Below, piece after piece: positions 32,499 through 42,279 of a DNA stretch of 64,000 bases (within the stretch, counting starts at the first letter, position 1; every line of letters starts with the position of its first letter). Made by a program: the position numbers and the translations under genes. The stretch comes from Citrobacter sp. RHB25-C09 (GTDB taxonomy: Bacteria > Pseudomonadota > Gammaproteobacteria > Enterobacterales > Enterobacteriaceae), in assembly GCF_013836145.1 (NCBI RefSeq), contig NZ_CP057483.1:3596001-3660000 (forward strand), read 5' to 3'. The notes beneath the pieces are model-generated. The model was given only the letters and a program-made list of their open reading frames with translations. It was not told the origin of the DNA and searched no databases.

Positions 32499-35400
32499 TT
32501 ACCAGCTGTATTTAACCCCCAGCATTCCCTGGGTATCGCTGTAGCCTTTATCGCCCAACTGAACTCCCACGTTGCCCCACACGCTCAGACGATCGTTCAG
32601 TTTGCCTTCCACGCCAGTGCGAACTTCGCCCAGATTACGCGCACCGTCACGGCTGACTTTTGTCCCGTCCATTTTCACGCCCCATGTTTCGGTGTTGTGG
32701 ATCCAGTTCACCTCCACGAACGGCTGGAAGGTACGCTGTTTACCGTCATCCATTTTATGGTGACTGTTCAGGTACGTTCTCACCCCGAGGCGAGTCTGGA
32801 TGTTACCGTCGCCTTCTGTTTCGATGCGGGTACCGTCCTTACGATGATGGGCATCATCCTTCACGCCCATCCAGGTGACCTGCGCCTGAGGCTGAACATA
32901 CCAGGTGTTCAGCGTCCCCTGGCTACCGTAGAACTCCCCGGCTTTCAGGGTATAACCGGCTTCGAGGGAGGCGGTCAGACCTTTCGATTTGTAGCTGTCG
33001 CTGTCACGGTTGTCTGATTCCACGCTGCTGTCGAACCAGTTGTAGAGCATCCAGCTGTCCATATACATGCCGGTTTTCTTCGCATCGTTCTGGTACCAGG
33101 TGCCGTACAGACCGGCACTGTAGCCACTGACGCGTCCGTCAGAACCGTACCCGACACGGTCGCTTCGGGTATTACTGTGCTCGTTCGCATAACCGCCCAT
33201 TACGCCCAGATGCCAGCGGTCCAGTCCATCGGAACTCCACTGCGCGATATCGCCACCCAGTCGCAGCACGTAGCGGTTGCTTTGGGTTTTCAACTGACCG
33301 TCACCTGCACTCGAACGCTCGTGACCGCCGACGTGGCGCATCCACATACTGCTGACGTTATCGTTACCGTTGTACAGCGCATCGGTGTACTGCGGTTCAC
33401 CGAGACGGTCGTGCAGGCGGTGGTTAAACAGCGTGTTGGCTGCCGCAATATTGCTGATATAGCTGCCGGCTTCCGGACGCAGTGCGGCCGGCGCGGTCGG
33501 GTCCACTTCCGGTGAGGTCGGTCCTGACGGATCAACATCTACCGGATTCGGATCGTCCTGCGGCGGTACGCTGTTCTTCCACTTACTGGTCAGGTACCAG
33601 TTTTTCACGCCATTACCGGTGCCTTTCGCCAGGGCATAGACGTAGGCCCCTGCTTCCACAGTGCCGGTGGTCAGAGTGAATTTGCCACCCGAGTTGCCGT
33701 TAACCTCAATCACCTCGATACCGTTCACGGTTTGCGCACCGGTACCGCCAGTATTGGTTACGCTGACACGGGTCGTCCCCGTCGTGTTGCCCTGTACCGT
33801 CAGTTTGTCCGTCGGTGAGTTGTCATCGCCAAGTTCGGTATTGAATGCCAGCAGGCCGTTGTTCCCGGCATAGTTGCCGTTCACATTCAGAGTGTTGCCC
33901 GGCTGGCCGTCACCACGGGTCAGCAGCACTGAGCCGCTGTTGGTCAGGCTGCCGCCCACCGTGAAGTCGGTCATCTGCATGGTACCGCCCTGTTTGACAT
34001 CCACATCTCCGGCTGTGCTGCCGTAACCGGTGAAGATAGCCCCGTTGCGCACGTTCACCAGACTGCCTGCCATATCTACGCCAGTATCTGCGTCACTGCC
34101 CAGCGCCAGCGTACCGGCGGTGATATCCGTGGTGCCGGTGAAGGCCGCTGAATCCTGCGTCAGGGTCAGGGTACCGGCACCCGCTTTAGTCAGGCCGCCG
34201 CTGCCACTGACGCTGTTGCTGAGCGTCCAGTCGCCGGCGGTATTCACGGTCAGCAGGTCGTTATCATTGACCGCTGCGGTGCCGAGATTGTTCTGCTCGC
34301 TGACCGTCAGGTTGCTGCCGCTGTCGATGTTGAACATCCCGCTGAAACCGCTGTTGTCGCCGGTGATCTGCGCACTCGTGTTGTCAGTGGCATCCACGTC
34401 GCCAGTACCGCTGATGTTGTTAGCCAGCATGCCGAGAACACTGTCCAGCGTCAGGGTACCTTCATCGTTGATATCACCAGAGCCTGCGCCCTGCGCGTTG
34501 TTAATCACCGCTTCTGCACCATTGCTGATGGTAGTGGTGGCGCTCAGGCTACCATTGGCACCGTCGATGGTCAGCACGCCACCCTCAACGTTCAGCTTAC
34601 CGCTGCCGGTCAGGCTGCCATTGCTGTAACCGCCGCTGGTCAGATTCAGCATCCCGCCGTTAACGTCAAGAATGGAGTCGACATCACCCGCCAGTTGACC
34701 GACCGTCTGCTCAGTGCCATTGAGATCCGCCTTCGCGGTGCTGTAGATATGCAGCTCACTGGTGTTACCCAGCGCGCCGTCCACGTCGGTACGCAAGGTC
34801 CCGCTCGTCACCGTGGTGTTACCGGTGTAGTCGTTGCCGCTGTTGGACAGCGACAGTACGTCGTTGCCGGAAGTACTGGTGGCGAGGTTACCGCTACCGG
34901 TGATACGAGCGGACTGATCCGCTGCTGCGCCAGTGGCACCCGTCGTGCCTTCAAGCGTCAGGGTCTGGTTCGCCAGCAGCTCCAGTTCCTTCAGGCCGTA
35001 GTTCACGTACAGGCCGTCCTGGCTGCCGGTCGCCCCAGCGGTGGTCAGGCGATAGTCGTATGTACCTTTCGCTACCGTGCTGCCGCCCTGAGCAATATCG
35101 ACCCGTGTGGCAGAGGTAATAACGTTGCCGCTCTGGTCTTTCAGCGTCAGGTTCCCCCCGCTGCCGTTGACCTGCGCGGCACTGACTAGCCCCAGACCAA
35201 TGTTGGCATCGTCCTGGGTCATCAAAGACGCCGTTGTAGATGTTTCATAACTTGGAACATACGGAGCCGGAACGTTGATCTGTACCGTACCCGTGCCGGA
35301 CGCATCCAGTTTCCCGACCATCACATGGCTGGTTGCCACTTTCTGTGCCGGAGCGGTGGCATTAAATTCCACTTCGCCACTGGCAAAGGTAAGCCCACCG

Positions 35401-38400
35401 ATAACCTGTTCACCGTCAGCCACTGTGGTAATGCTACCGCTGTTCGCTTTCAGAGTCGCTTTAGTCAGCGCTGAGGTATTCGTACCGCCCAGGGCAAACA
35501 GCGCGTTGTTCATGTCCACGGTACCGGCAAAGGCACTGCCGGCCGTGGAGGCAAAACCGAACGATTTGCCGCCATTATCCACGTCGACGGTACCTGTTCC
35601 GGTCAGTTTGTTGGTGAAAGTGCGGTCAGCCGCACTGTTCACCGCCAGTACTGAGCGGGTATCGATATCAAATGCAGCCCCGCCGGTCGGTTTACCGCCG
35701 AGCGAGTAGCCGTTATCGAGGCTGAACAGGGAACCATTACGCAGGTTTACCTGGTTGTAGTTGTTGATCTGTGCGCCGGTGCCATTCATATGGAAGCCCG
35801 CCGTCACACCGTCAAACACCGCGGTGGCGGTGCCGCTACCACCGTTCAGGGCGTTAAACGTGTTACCGTTACCCAGGATGGTCACAGTATCTGTACCTGC
35901 GGAACCGCTTACGGTGTTCACCTCCGCGCTGTTTTTCAGCAGTACAGCATTCCTGCCGCTGCCGTTGAGTGCAATATTCCCACCCACCAGACCGCTATCT
36001 ACGGTAACGGCGTTGTTGCCGCTGCTTGTGGTGATATTGTTGCTGACGGTGCCGGTGTTATTCACCGTGGCATTTGCCCCGTTCATCACCACGTCACCGT
36101 TAATGAGACCGGCGTTGTTCATCGTGGCATTCGCCGCGCTCATCGCCAGCGTCGGCGTACCGGAGGCGGAAGCCGTGATCACCCCGGTATTGGCGTTGGT
36201 GAAGGTGGTGGCATTAGCCGTATCGACCGTCGGTGCCACGGAACTGGACGAGGACAGGATGCCCCGGTTAGTCGCCGCCGTGACGCCACTGCCGAGTTTC
36301 AGCGCAGAACCACCCGCCGCGTGAGTCACATTGACGCTTGCCGCCGTGTCCACGGTACCGTAGGTGTTGGCCAGAATCCCTGTACCACCCGCGCCGGTGA
36401 CGTTAATGGTCAAGCCGGACGAGCCGGAGATATCAAGATTACCGGTGGTCGCACTGCCATCAGCTTTCTGAAACGCAATCCCGGTTCCTGAACCGCTGAC
36501 GTTAATGGTACCGCTGTTGGTTTTATCGATAGTAACCGATGTCCGCACCCCGGCACCGTTCGCCACATCAATGGTGGTACCGGTCAGCTGCAGGTCTGTC
36601 AGGTTAGCGGCGTTTTCAATACCGTTCCCTGTGGCTCCCGCTGCGTTAACGATAATGTGTGCATTAGTGACGTCGAGTCCGGTTGCGCCAGTGCTGACCA
36701 GCACGCCATCAGCCGTTCCCCGCGCCTCAATGGTACCGACTCCGCTGCCGACAAGGTTCAACGCTCCTGCAGCAAGTTCGATAGCTGCATTACCGTCAGT
36801 CGCCAGCACGGTCCCACTGTTGCTGACAGTTGAAGCCTGGTTCTGGTCGCCCTTGCCGACGTACAGGGCGGTACCGTTAGCGGTGATGTTGCCGCTATTA
36901 TCCTCTTCACCGCCCAGCACTTTCACTGCCGTTGAGCCAGTACCGGTGAGGACGATATCGCCGCTGTTATCAAGCGTGCCGCTGTTCTGCGCAGTAAAGG
37001 CAGTCGCACCATTTATTGATGAACTGATGGTCGCAGCGTTATTGAGTTGGGCACCGCTGTTGGTGGCAATCAGTGAACCGTCAGAACCGTAGGTGTTACC
37101 GTCTACGGTACCCGCTTTTGCACCGGTGCCGGTCAGATCCAGAGTGGCACCGCTTTCGATAGTGACCGTTGACTTGCCGGAGGCGATCACGCCCGTGGCA
37201 CCCGTACCGCTGATGTCCAGGGTACTGCCGCTGCCGATCGTGGCACTGGTTCCGAGACCTGTGGTATGGAGCGCCGTCGCCCCTTTACCGCTGGCCGCGA
37301 CCTGGATGTCGCCGCTCATTGTCGCCCCGTCTTCCAGACGGAACAGCGTTGAACGTTCACCGGCCGCATCCAGTACCGTACCCGTTGGCACATTCGTATT
37401 AATGGTCGAGCCCGCGCCGGAGATAGCGAACAGGATCTGGTCGGTCGCGGTGGAGGAGAAGTCCGGCGTGGCGGTCCCCGAGAGATTGACCGTCGCCCCG
37501 TCAGAAGCACGCACACCGATAGCGCCGTCCCCGTTCAGGGTCACGGTGCCGCCGGTCATATTTACCGTCGTTTTTGCGCCGCTGGCGATAATACCGGTAG
37601 TACGATTGGCAACATTGCCGCCGTTCAGCACAATATTACCCGAGTTGTTGACCACGGTGGTGTTGGTGCCGGTCGCATCCTGCGCCACGATACCCGTCCC
37701 ACCCGCACCAACAGTGATGCTGCCGGTGTTATTCCCGCGGGCACCGGCTTCAATCAGCAGGCCAGTGGTATCTTCTCCGGTGAAGGCAATGTTACCTGCG
37801 TTACTGATTTCCGCACCGTTACGGGCAATAAACCCGGTCACCGCATCCAGCGCGGAGTTCAGCGCGGCTTCAGTGACCAGGATAGTCCCTGTACCGAAAC
37901 CCGTCGCCCCCGCACTCAGCGCCGCATTCGCCAGCACACCCGCAATTACGCTGCCGGATGCATTACCGTTGATATCATACCCCTGACCGTCAACAATCCC
38001 TGCTACCGCACCGGTGGCCGTCATGTTGATTTTAGCGTTAGAGGTAATTTTGCCCTGCGCCCCACCCTGAATCATCACGCCGGTGGAGTCTTCTCCGGAG
38101 AGATTAAGGGTCATACCGCCGGAGTTAAAGGCAGAAATATTGCCGCTGGTGGCGTCTTTGCCGTTAGCCACCACCGTAGTCGCGCCCTGACCGGAGGCGG
38201 TCAGAATCGAGGCTGCACCCGCACCACCGGCGAAGTCTGCCCCGCCGTCCACGCGGAACAGGACAGAGCCATCGGTGCTGACATCCTGAGAGCCGGTACC
38301 GTTATTAGTGATGGAGGCGGTCGGGCCATAAACGTAATAGCCGATCTGGTTGGTGCCGTTCTCAAAGTTCACTTCACCGGTACCCGAAATGGCCACGCTG

Positions 38401-40433
38401 CCGCCATTACGGGCATGAACACCTATTGCACCATCACCGCTCATATTGATCTGGCCGGAGATATCAACCAGTGAACCAGCCCCTTCGGACCAGACACCGT
38501 AGTTACGCAGTCCGGTTGACAGTTCTGCGCCACCGTTAATATTAATGTCGCCGGATAATGACGCTTTCCCGCCGGAAACCGCTTTGATCCCGGTGTTGTT
38601 CACGCCATTAAGATTGATTGTGCCCGAACTGGTTACCGTTCCAGCGGTATTACTGCGGGTGTAAATACCAATGCTTTCAGAGGGAACGAAAGCGCCATCA
38701 TCCCCATTGCTGTTGACGTTGATGACGCCACTGTTTATCAAAGACGTTGTGCCATTAATGGCATGCAGGCCATAAACTCCATTCGCCAGAGAGCTGAGGG
38801 TGATTGTTCCCTGGTTGTCGGCACTACCACCGCTTTCAGTAAGAATTGCGGCACTTCCCGTGTTCAGATAGGCTTCACTATTCCCATCCAGGGAATACCC
38901 TAAATTAATCTTACCCGTAGATTTGTTAACAAAACTCGCGCCGCTAAGAACCCTGGCAACATTCACGCTGCCGGTCTGGAATTTATCAACAGTATTGCTC
39001 CAGTAACCGGTGTACATGGTTCCTGCGTTTTCACCACTGCCAACTTGATTGATCTGCACCCCTTCAACATAGCCATTCTGATTTTTATTGGTATAGTTGT
39101 AACGTGGTGAAATGGAGTAAGTTCCTGACGCGCTATTGATAAAACGACTACCGTTACCAAAAAGAACGATAGGATTATTTTGATAGGCACTATCTGGAAT
39201 GTTACCACCAAGACTTAACACGCCATTATTGATAAAGGAAGAGCCACTATAGACCTGGGCAATCCTGTTGGTGGTCATTGCCGTTCCGTTATTAATAAAC
39301 GTGGCTTTGTTATCCAGTTGGACAAGTTTAAATGCCGCGCTACTGCTAGCTCTCAAATCAATTGATCCGCCCGGGGCAATGGTGATTGTGGCGTTCTGTC
39401 CATTTGCGCGAAGAAAAGCAACATCACGATCGCCATAAGCTGAGACATCAAACCCATCCGGAATGTGGGAGACGAGATAAGTCTGGGAGGCCGTGGAATA
39501 AGCTTTATCCAATTCAGCCTGGTAGCTGGCGTATGCCAGGTCGCCGGAAGACAACTTACTGACGATCCAGTTGTTCCAGGCTTTAAAATCGGCAAGGGAA
39601 TTGACGGTATGTGAGGAACCATCAAATGCGGTGAAAGTCCCCGAATAATTGTTTGTCTTAATGGTCCTGTAAGTGCTTGAACTCAGAGAGTCTAAATCAC
39701 TCGGAATAACAGTCTGAATCAGCTGTTGGGAAGTCCAGTTCGCTGTGGCGTTATTCGCACTGGTACCATCAACGTAAACCAGAGCGCTTTCTCTTAACTC
39801 ACCAATGCTATATTGATTTTTATTAAGTGATATATTTGCCACACCATTAGTAACGGTTGCCAGTCGGCTATCTATATAAGGTTCAGCATCCGGCAAAACG
39901 AATGGTTCAGCAGGGTTGAAAGTGTAGGCATCCAGCTCCGTAAATGCCGCTGAATTATACACCATGATTGTTTTGTTGCTCGCGGTGATGGGATCATACA
40001 CCGTCACCGCAGTCGTCATACCTGGAAATATAAGGGTATTCCCGGCGGCAGGTAACGACGTTATGACATTACCGTTTTGCGATACGGTATAGCCAGCATT
40101 TATGACATGCTGAAGATGAGTCAAATATTTATACGTTAATTCCCCGCCTTGCCACGTGTCCAGCCCTGTAACTAGCCACGTATTTCCGTCAGTAATTTCT
40201 GCGGCCCCATTTTGACCATTATTCGTATCCGGGCTCCAGATTGCATCAAGCTGGCATTTCAGGGTTGAAAGTTCACAGGTGGTGGCGAATGCTGTGGTGG
40301 ATAAGGCAGCTATCAGTCCTACTGACTGTAAAGATTTACTGACTGCTCTTTTAATTCTGGCCCGTCCGAGTTCAGAGGTAACAACCCACTGCATCAGCGT
40401 ACTGTTCCAGATAACACGATATATTTTATTCAT
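32499..40433 (-). CDS. Giant type V autotransporter (AidA/pertactin-like)
   Basis: About 2,644 residues. The N terminus (MNKIYRVIWNSTLMQWVVTS) is the extended signal peptide region of large autotransporters, with cleavage probably after AFA. The passenger, to about residue 2310, is a repetitive beta-helix rich in Gly, Ser, Thr and Asn. It includes PATR-type repeats (LTKAGAGTLTLTQDSAAFTG). An acidic Pro-rich linker (PNPVDVDPSGPTSPEVDPTA) leads to a barrel of about 290 residues ending GMLGVKYSW. No protease motif was seen, so adhesion or aggregation is likely. Start 40433 has AAGGA at proper distance; the ATG three codons upstream is too close to it. The first 500 residues are coded by AT-richer DNA. 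Confidence 0.92.
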   Translation of the reverse strand: MNKIYRVIWNSTLMQWVVTSELGRARIKRAVSKSLQSVGLIAALSTTAFATTCELSTLKCQLDAIWSPDTNNGQNGAAEITDGNTWLVTGLDTWQGGELTYKYLTHLQHVINAGYTVSQNGNVITSLPAAGNTLIFPGMTTAVTVYDPITASNKTIMVYNSAAFTELDAYTFNPAEPFVLPDAEPYIDSRLATVTNGVANISLNKNQYSIGELRESALVYVDGTSANNATANWTSQQLIQTVIPSDLDSLSSSTYRTIKTNNYSGTFTAFDGSSHTVNSLADFKAWNNWIVSKLSSGDLAYASYQAELDKAYSTASQTYLVSHIPDGFDVSAYGDRDVAFLRANGQNATITIAPGGSIDLRASSSAAFKLVQLDNKATFINNGTAMTTNRIAQVYSGSSFINNGVLSLGGNIPDSAYQNNPIVLFGNGSRFINSASGTYSISPRYNYTNKNQNGYVEGVQINQVGSGENAGTMYTGYWSNTVDKFQTGSVNVARVLSGASFVNKSTGKINLGYSLDGNSEAYLNTGSAAILTESGGSADNQGTITLSSLANGVYGLHAINGTTSLINSGVINVNSNGDDGAFVPSESIGIYTRSNTAGTVTSSGTINLNGVNNTGIKAVSGGKASLSGDININGGAELSTGLRNYGVWSEGAGSLVDISGQINMSGDGAIGVHARNGGSVAISGTGEVNFENGTNQIGYYVYGPTASITNNGTGSQDVSTDGSVLFRVDGGADFAGGAGAASILTASGQGATTVVANGKDATSGNISAFNSGGMTLNLSGEDSTGVMIQGGAQGKITSNAKINMTATGAVAGIVDGQGYDINGNASGSVIAGVLANAALSAGATGFGTGTILVTEAALNSALDAVTGFIARNGAEISNAGNIAFTGEDTTGLLIEAGARGNNTGSITVGAGGTGIVAQDATGTNTTVVNNSGNIVLNGGNVANRTTGIIASGAKTTVNMTGGTVTLNGDGAIGVRASDGATVNLSGTATPDFSSTATDQILFAISGAGSTINTNVPTGTVLDAAGERSTLFRLEDGATMSGDIQVAASGKGATALHTTGLGTSATIGSGSTLDISGTGATGVIASGKSTVTIESGATLDLTGTGAKAGTVDGNTYGSDGSLIATNSGAQLNNAATISSSINGATAFTAQNSGTLDNSGDIVLTGTGSTAVKVLGGEEDNSGNITANGTALYVGKGDQNQASTVSNSGTVLATDGNAAIELAAGALNLVGSGVGTIEARGTADGVLVSTGATGLDVTNAHIIVNAAGATGNGIENAANLTDLQLTGTTIDVANGAGVRTSVTIDKTNSGTINVSGSGTGIAFQKADGSATTGNLDISGSSGLTINVTGAGGTGILANTYGTVDTAASVNVTHAAGGSALKLGSGVTAATNRGILSSSSSVAPTVDTANATTFTNANTGVITASASGTPTLAMSAANATMNNAGLINGDVVMNGANATVNNTGTVSNNITTSSGNNAVTVDSGLVGGNIALNGSGRNAVLLKNSAEVNTVSGSAGTDTVTILGNGNTFNALNGGSGTATAVFDGVTAGFHMNGTGAQINNYNQVNLRNGSLFSLDNGYSLGGKPTGGAAFDIDTRSVLAVNSAADRTFTNKLTGTGTVDVDNGGKSFGFASTAGSAFAGTVDMNNALFALGGTNTSALTKATLKANSGSITTVADGEQVIGGLTFASGEVEFNATAPAQKVATSHVMVGKLDASGTGTVQINVPAPYVPSYETSTTASLMTQDDANIGLGLVSAAQVNGSGGNLTLKDQSGNVITSATRVDIAQGGSTVAKGTYDYRLTTAGATGSQDGLYVNYGLKELELLANQTLTLEGTTGATGAAADQSARITGSGNLATSTSGNDVLSLSNSGNDYTGNTTVTSGTLRTDVDGALGNTSELHIYSTAKADLNGTEQTVGQLAGDVDSILDVNGGMLNLTSGGYSNGSLTGSGKLNVEGGVLTIDGANGSLSATTTISNGAEAVINNAQGAGSGDINDEGTLTLDSVLGMLANNISGTGDVDATDNTSAQITGDNSGFSGMFNIDSGSNLTVSEQNNLGTAAVNDNDLLTVNTAGDWTLSNSVSGSGGLTKAGAGTLTLTQDSAAFTGTTDITAGTLALGSDADTGVDMAGSLVNVRNGAIFTGYGSTAGDVDVKQGGTMQMTDFTVGGSLTNSGSVLLTRGDGQPGNTLNVNGNYAGNNGLLAFNTELGDDNSPTDKLTVQGNTTGTTRVSVTNTGGTGAQTVNGIEVIEVNGNSGGKFTLTTGTVEAGAYVYALAKGTGNGVKNWYLTSKWKNSVPPQDDPNPVDVDPSGPTSPEVDPTAPAALRPEAGSYISNIAAANTLFNHRLHDRLGEPQYTDALYNGNDNVSSMWMRHVGGHERSSAGDGQLKTQSNRYVLRLGGDIAQWSSDGLDRWHLGVMGGYANEHSNTRSDRVGYGSDGRVSGYSAGLYGTWYQNDAKKTGMYMDSWMLYNWFDSSVESDNRDSDSYKSKGLTASLEAGYTLKAGEFYGSQGTLNTWYVQPQAQVTWMGVKDDAHHRKDGTRIETEGDGNIQTRLGVRTYLNSHHKMDDGKQRTFQPFVEVNWIHNTETWGVKMDGTKVSRDGARNLGEVRTGVEGKLNDRLSVWGNVGVQLGDKGYSDTQGMLGVKYSW

Positions 40434-41261
40434 AATAAACATCCTTATACATGCAGCATTCGTCCATTAAACTGATTTTATTGTTACCTTCACCTACAGA
40501 ACGACTGCACTAAAGTACTCACCGTGTAGAGCTCTCTAAATATCAGTTCCATAATCAGGGTTTAGCTAAACAGCCCCAATTAGCCAAATCATAGAAATGC
40601 CAATGTAATCTGCTGTATTTTAAAGATAAATTAATCCCAACCTAGACATTCACCCTGCACCTGGCACTCGCAACGTATTACAGGGGAGTTTAGATATATC
40701 AACTAAGCGCAGGTTAACACTCTGGCCTCAGATAACTATGGCATTTAAGACTACTTAAAGATTCGTAAGGTTAATTAAGATTTTATTAAAATATTTCGAT
40801 GCCAATAAATTACTTTTGTAATTATTTTAATTGTCTTTCTGAAATCATAGCATAAGGATTTTTACCAAAATATACTTTTACACGCATTCTCTTGTAGCAA
40901 GCTATTTTATTAAAAAATATTATATTTATACAAAAACCATAACGTGAGAACTTAATTTATTTACATACTTCTATATGTATATCCCTATTTCCTGTGGCTC
41001 TCAGAGATTTCCCTGCCCGCTTTTTGCCTTCCGCCTAAATATAACAGTGGATTATCACCAAACGAATCGGAAAACCGATACTGGAAAAACTCTAAAACGG
41101 TAGCCAGTTTTAGTTGACCACCACATTACTGTGTGAAAGGATGATACAAAGGAACTCACGCATATACAAAAAGTGCTGTAATGTGCTAAGAGTACTTATA
41201 GAGCAATATAACTTAATTATAGTCCGATCAGCGGATCAATACGGAATCTGGCCAGAGGAGG
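40434..41261. promoter_or_regulatory. AT-rich divergent region, autotransporter / methyltransferase
   Basis: 828 bases, strongly AT-rich between 40.7 and 41.0 kb, and so a likely H-NS-controlled surface-protein promoter region (inference). A small hairpin ATCGG-aaaa-CCGAT stands near 41067. No gene recognised. Confidence 0.45.
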
Positions 41262-42080
41262 GTGTCGGCTTTGGAAAATAATAACAGCGTCTATAACTTC
41301 TATGAGAGTCACTTTGATGAAGCGAACCGTTGCGCAGGGAATCCATTGGAATTCATCCGTTCTCAGGAGATTATTCAGCGATTTTTAACGCCTTCCCCTA
41401 TGCTTATCGCTGATATCGCCGGCGCAAATGGTTTTTATTCATTCTGGCTGGCAGAGCAAGGGCACCAGGTACATCTGTTAGACCTGTCCGACAAACATAT
41501 CGAGCAGGCCAGACAGCGCGGACAACAAAGTGCTGTCACGTTGCAATCATACAACTGTGGCGATGCGCGGCAACTGCCATGGGACGGTAACACATTTGAT
41601 GTAGTGTTGCTGATGGGAGCATTGTATCACCTGCAGGAAAGCAGTGACCGGATGCAATGCATTAAGGAATGCCTCCGCGTTCTGAAACCCGGCGGCATGG
41701 CTATTTTTTCTTATATATCCAGATTAGCTTCGCTGGTGGATGGCTATAAATACCAATTTATAGATGACCCGATGTTTCAACGCATCGTGGAAACCGACCT
41801 GCAAACAGGAAACCATGAAAACCCAGAAGGTAAGCCTGACTATTTCACTACTGCTTTTTTTCATACTCCGCCATTAATAATACAGGAACTTCAGCAAAGT
41901 GGTTTTCAGGACATCAGGCTGTTCGCCGTTGAGGGGTTTGCCAGCATTATTGATACGGATGAGATAATGCGGGTAGAGGATAAAAAAGCGCTTTTACTTA
42001 AGCATTTACGCTTAACTGAGGAGCTTCCTGAGCTGCTGGGTATTTCATCGCATCTGCTGGCAGTCGCAAAAAAGGCCTAA
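41262..42080 (+). CDS. Class I SAM-dependent methyltransferase
   Basis: 272 residues if started at GTG 41262. A TTG at 41271 sits at a better distance from the GAGGAGG ribosome site and may be the true start. The SAM core shows motif I as IADIAGANGFYS, motif II HLLDLSD, GDARQLPW and FDVVLLMGALYHL, then LKPGGMAIFSYIS. This type includes ubiquinone/menaquinone- and small-molecule-modifying enzymes. Substrate unknown. Divergent from the autotransporter and next to glyU, so at the right edge of the variable region. Confidence 0.85.
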   Translation: MSALENNNSVYNFYESHFDEANRCAGNPLEFIRSQEIIQRFLTPSPMLIADIAGANGFYSFWLAEQGHQVHLLDLSDKHIEQARQRGQQSAVTLQSYNCGDARQLPWDGNTFDVVLLMGALYHLQESSDRMQCIKECLRVLKPGGMAIFSYISRLASLVDGYKYQFIDDPMFQRIVETDLQTGNHENPEGKPDYFTTAFFHTPPLIIQELQQSGFQDIRLFAVEGFASIIDTDEIMRVEDKKALLLKHLRLTEELPELLGISSHLLAVAKKA

Positions 42081-42126
42081 GACAATTGCTATTGATTCAA
42101 TAAGATAGAGGTGATTCAGAGCTGTC

Positions 42127-42200
42127 TGGAGCGGGCGAAGGGAATCGAACCCTCGTATAGAGCTTGGGAAGCTCTCGTTCTACCATTGAACTACGCCCGC
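42127..42200 (-). tRNA. glyU: tRNA-Gly (anticodon CCC)
   Basis: 74 bases including the encoded CCA. Acceptor GCGGGCG pairs with CGCCCGC, anticodon loop CTTCCCAAG with CCC, T arm GGGTTCGATTCCC. Reads GGG codons. In E. coli glyU is the attachment-side tRNA of the ETT2 region. Its 3' end here faces the accessory block. Confidence 0.98.
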
Positions 42201-42217
42201 TTTGGAGTGCGTAAGGC

Positions 42218-42245
42218 ATTATAAACCTTACGCTCTTGATGGCAA
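42218..42245 (-). promoter_or_regulatory. Promoter of glyU within an inverted repeat
   Basis: Minus-strand -35 TTGCCA (42245-42240) and -10 TATAAT (42223-42218) separated by 16 bases. The -10 box lies in the middle of a perfect 8-base inverted repeat GCGTAAGG / CCTTACGC at 42209-42233. Confidence 0.85.
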
Positions 42246-42279
42246 GGGACACACGCGCTGACTGGCGATTAATTCGCCG

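Noticed and set aside
35761..37986. Long plus-strand reading frames (about 190-300 codons) opposite the autotransporter
   Set aside because: They mirror the codon periodicity of the repetitive minus-strand gene, give low-complexity Pro/Val/Ala/Leu proteins and lack ribosome sites.
3795..42200. Search for T3SS genes, integrase and att repeats of glyU
   Set aside because: None seen. A second copy of the glyU 3' end was not found by eye, so no island boundary can be claimed.
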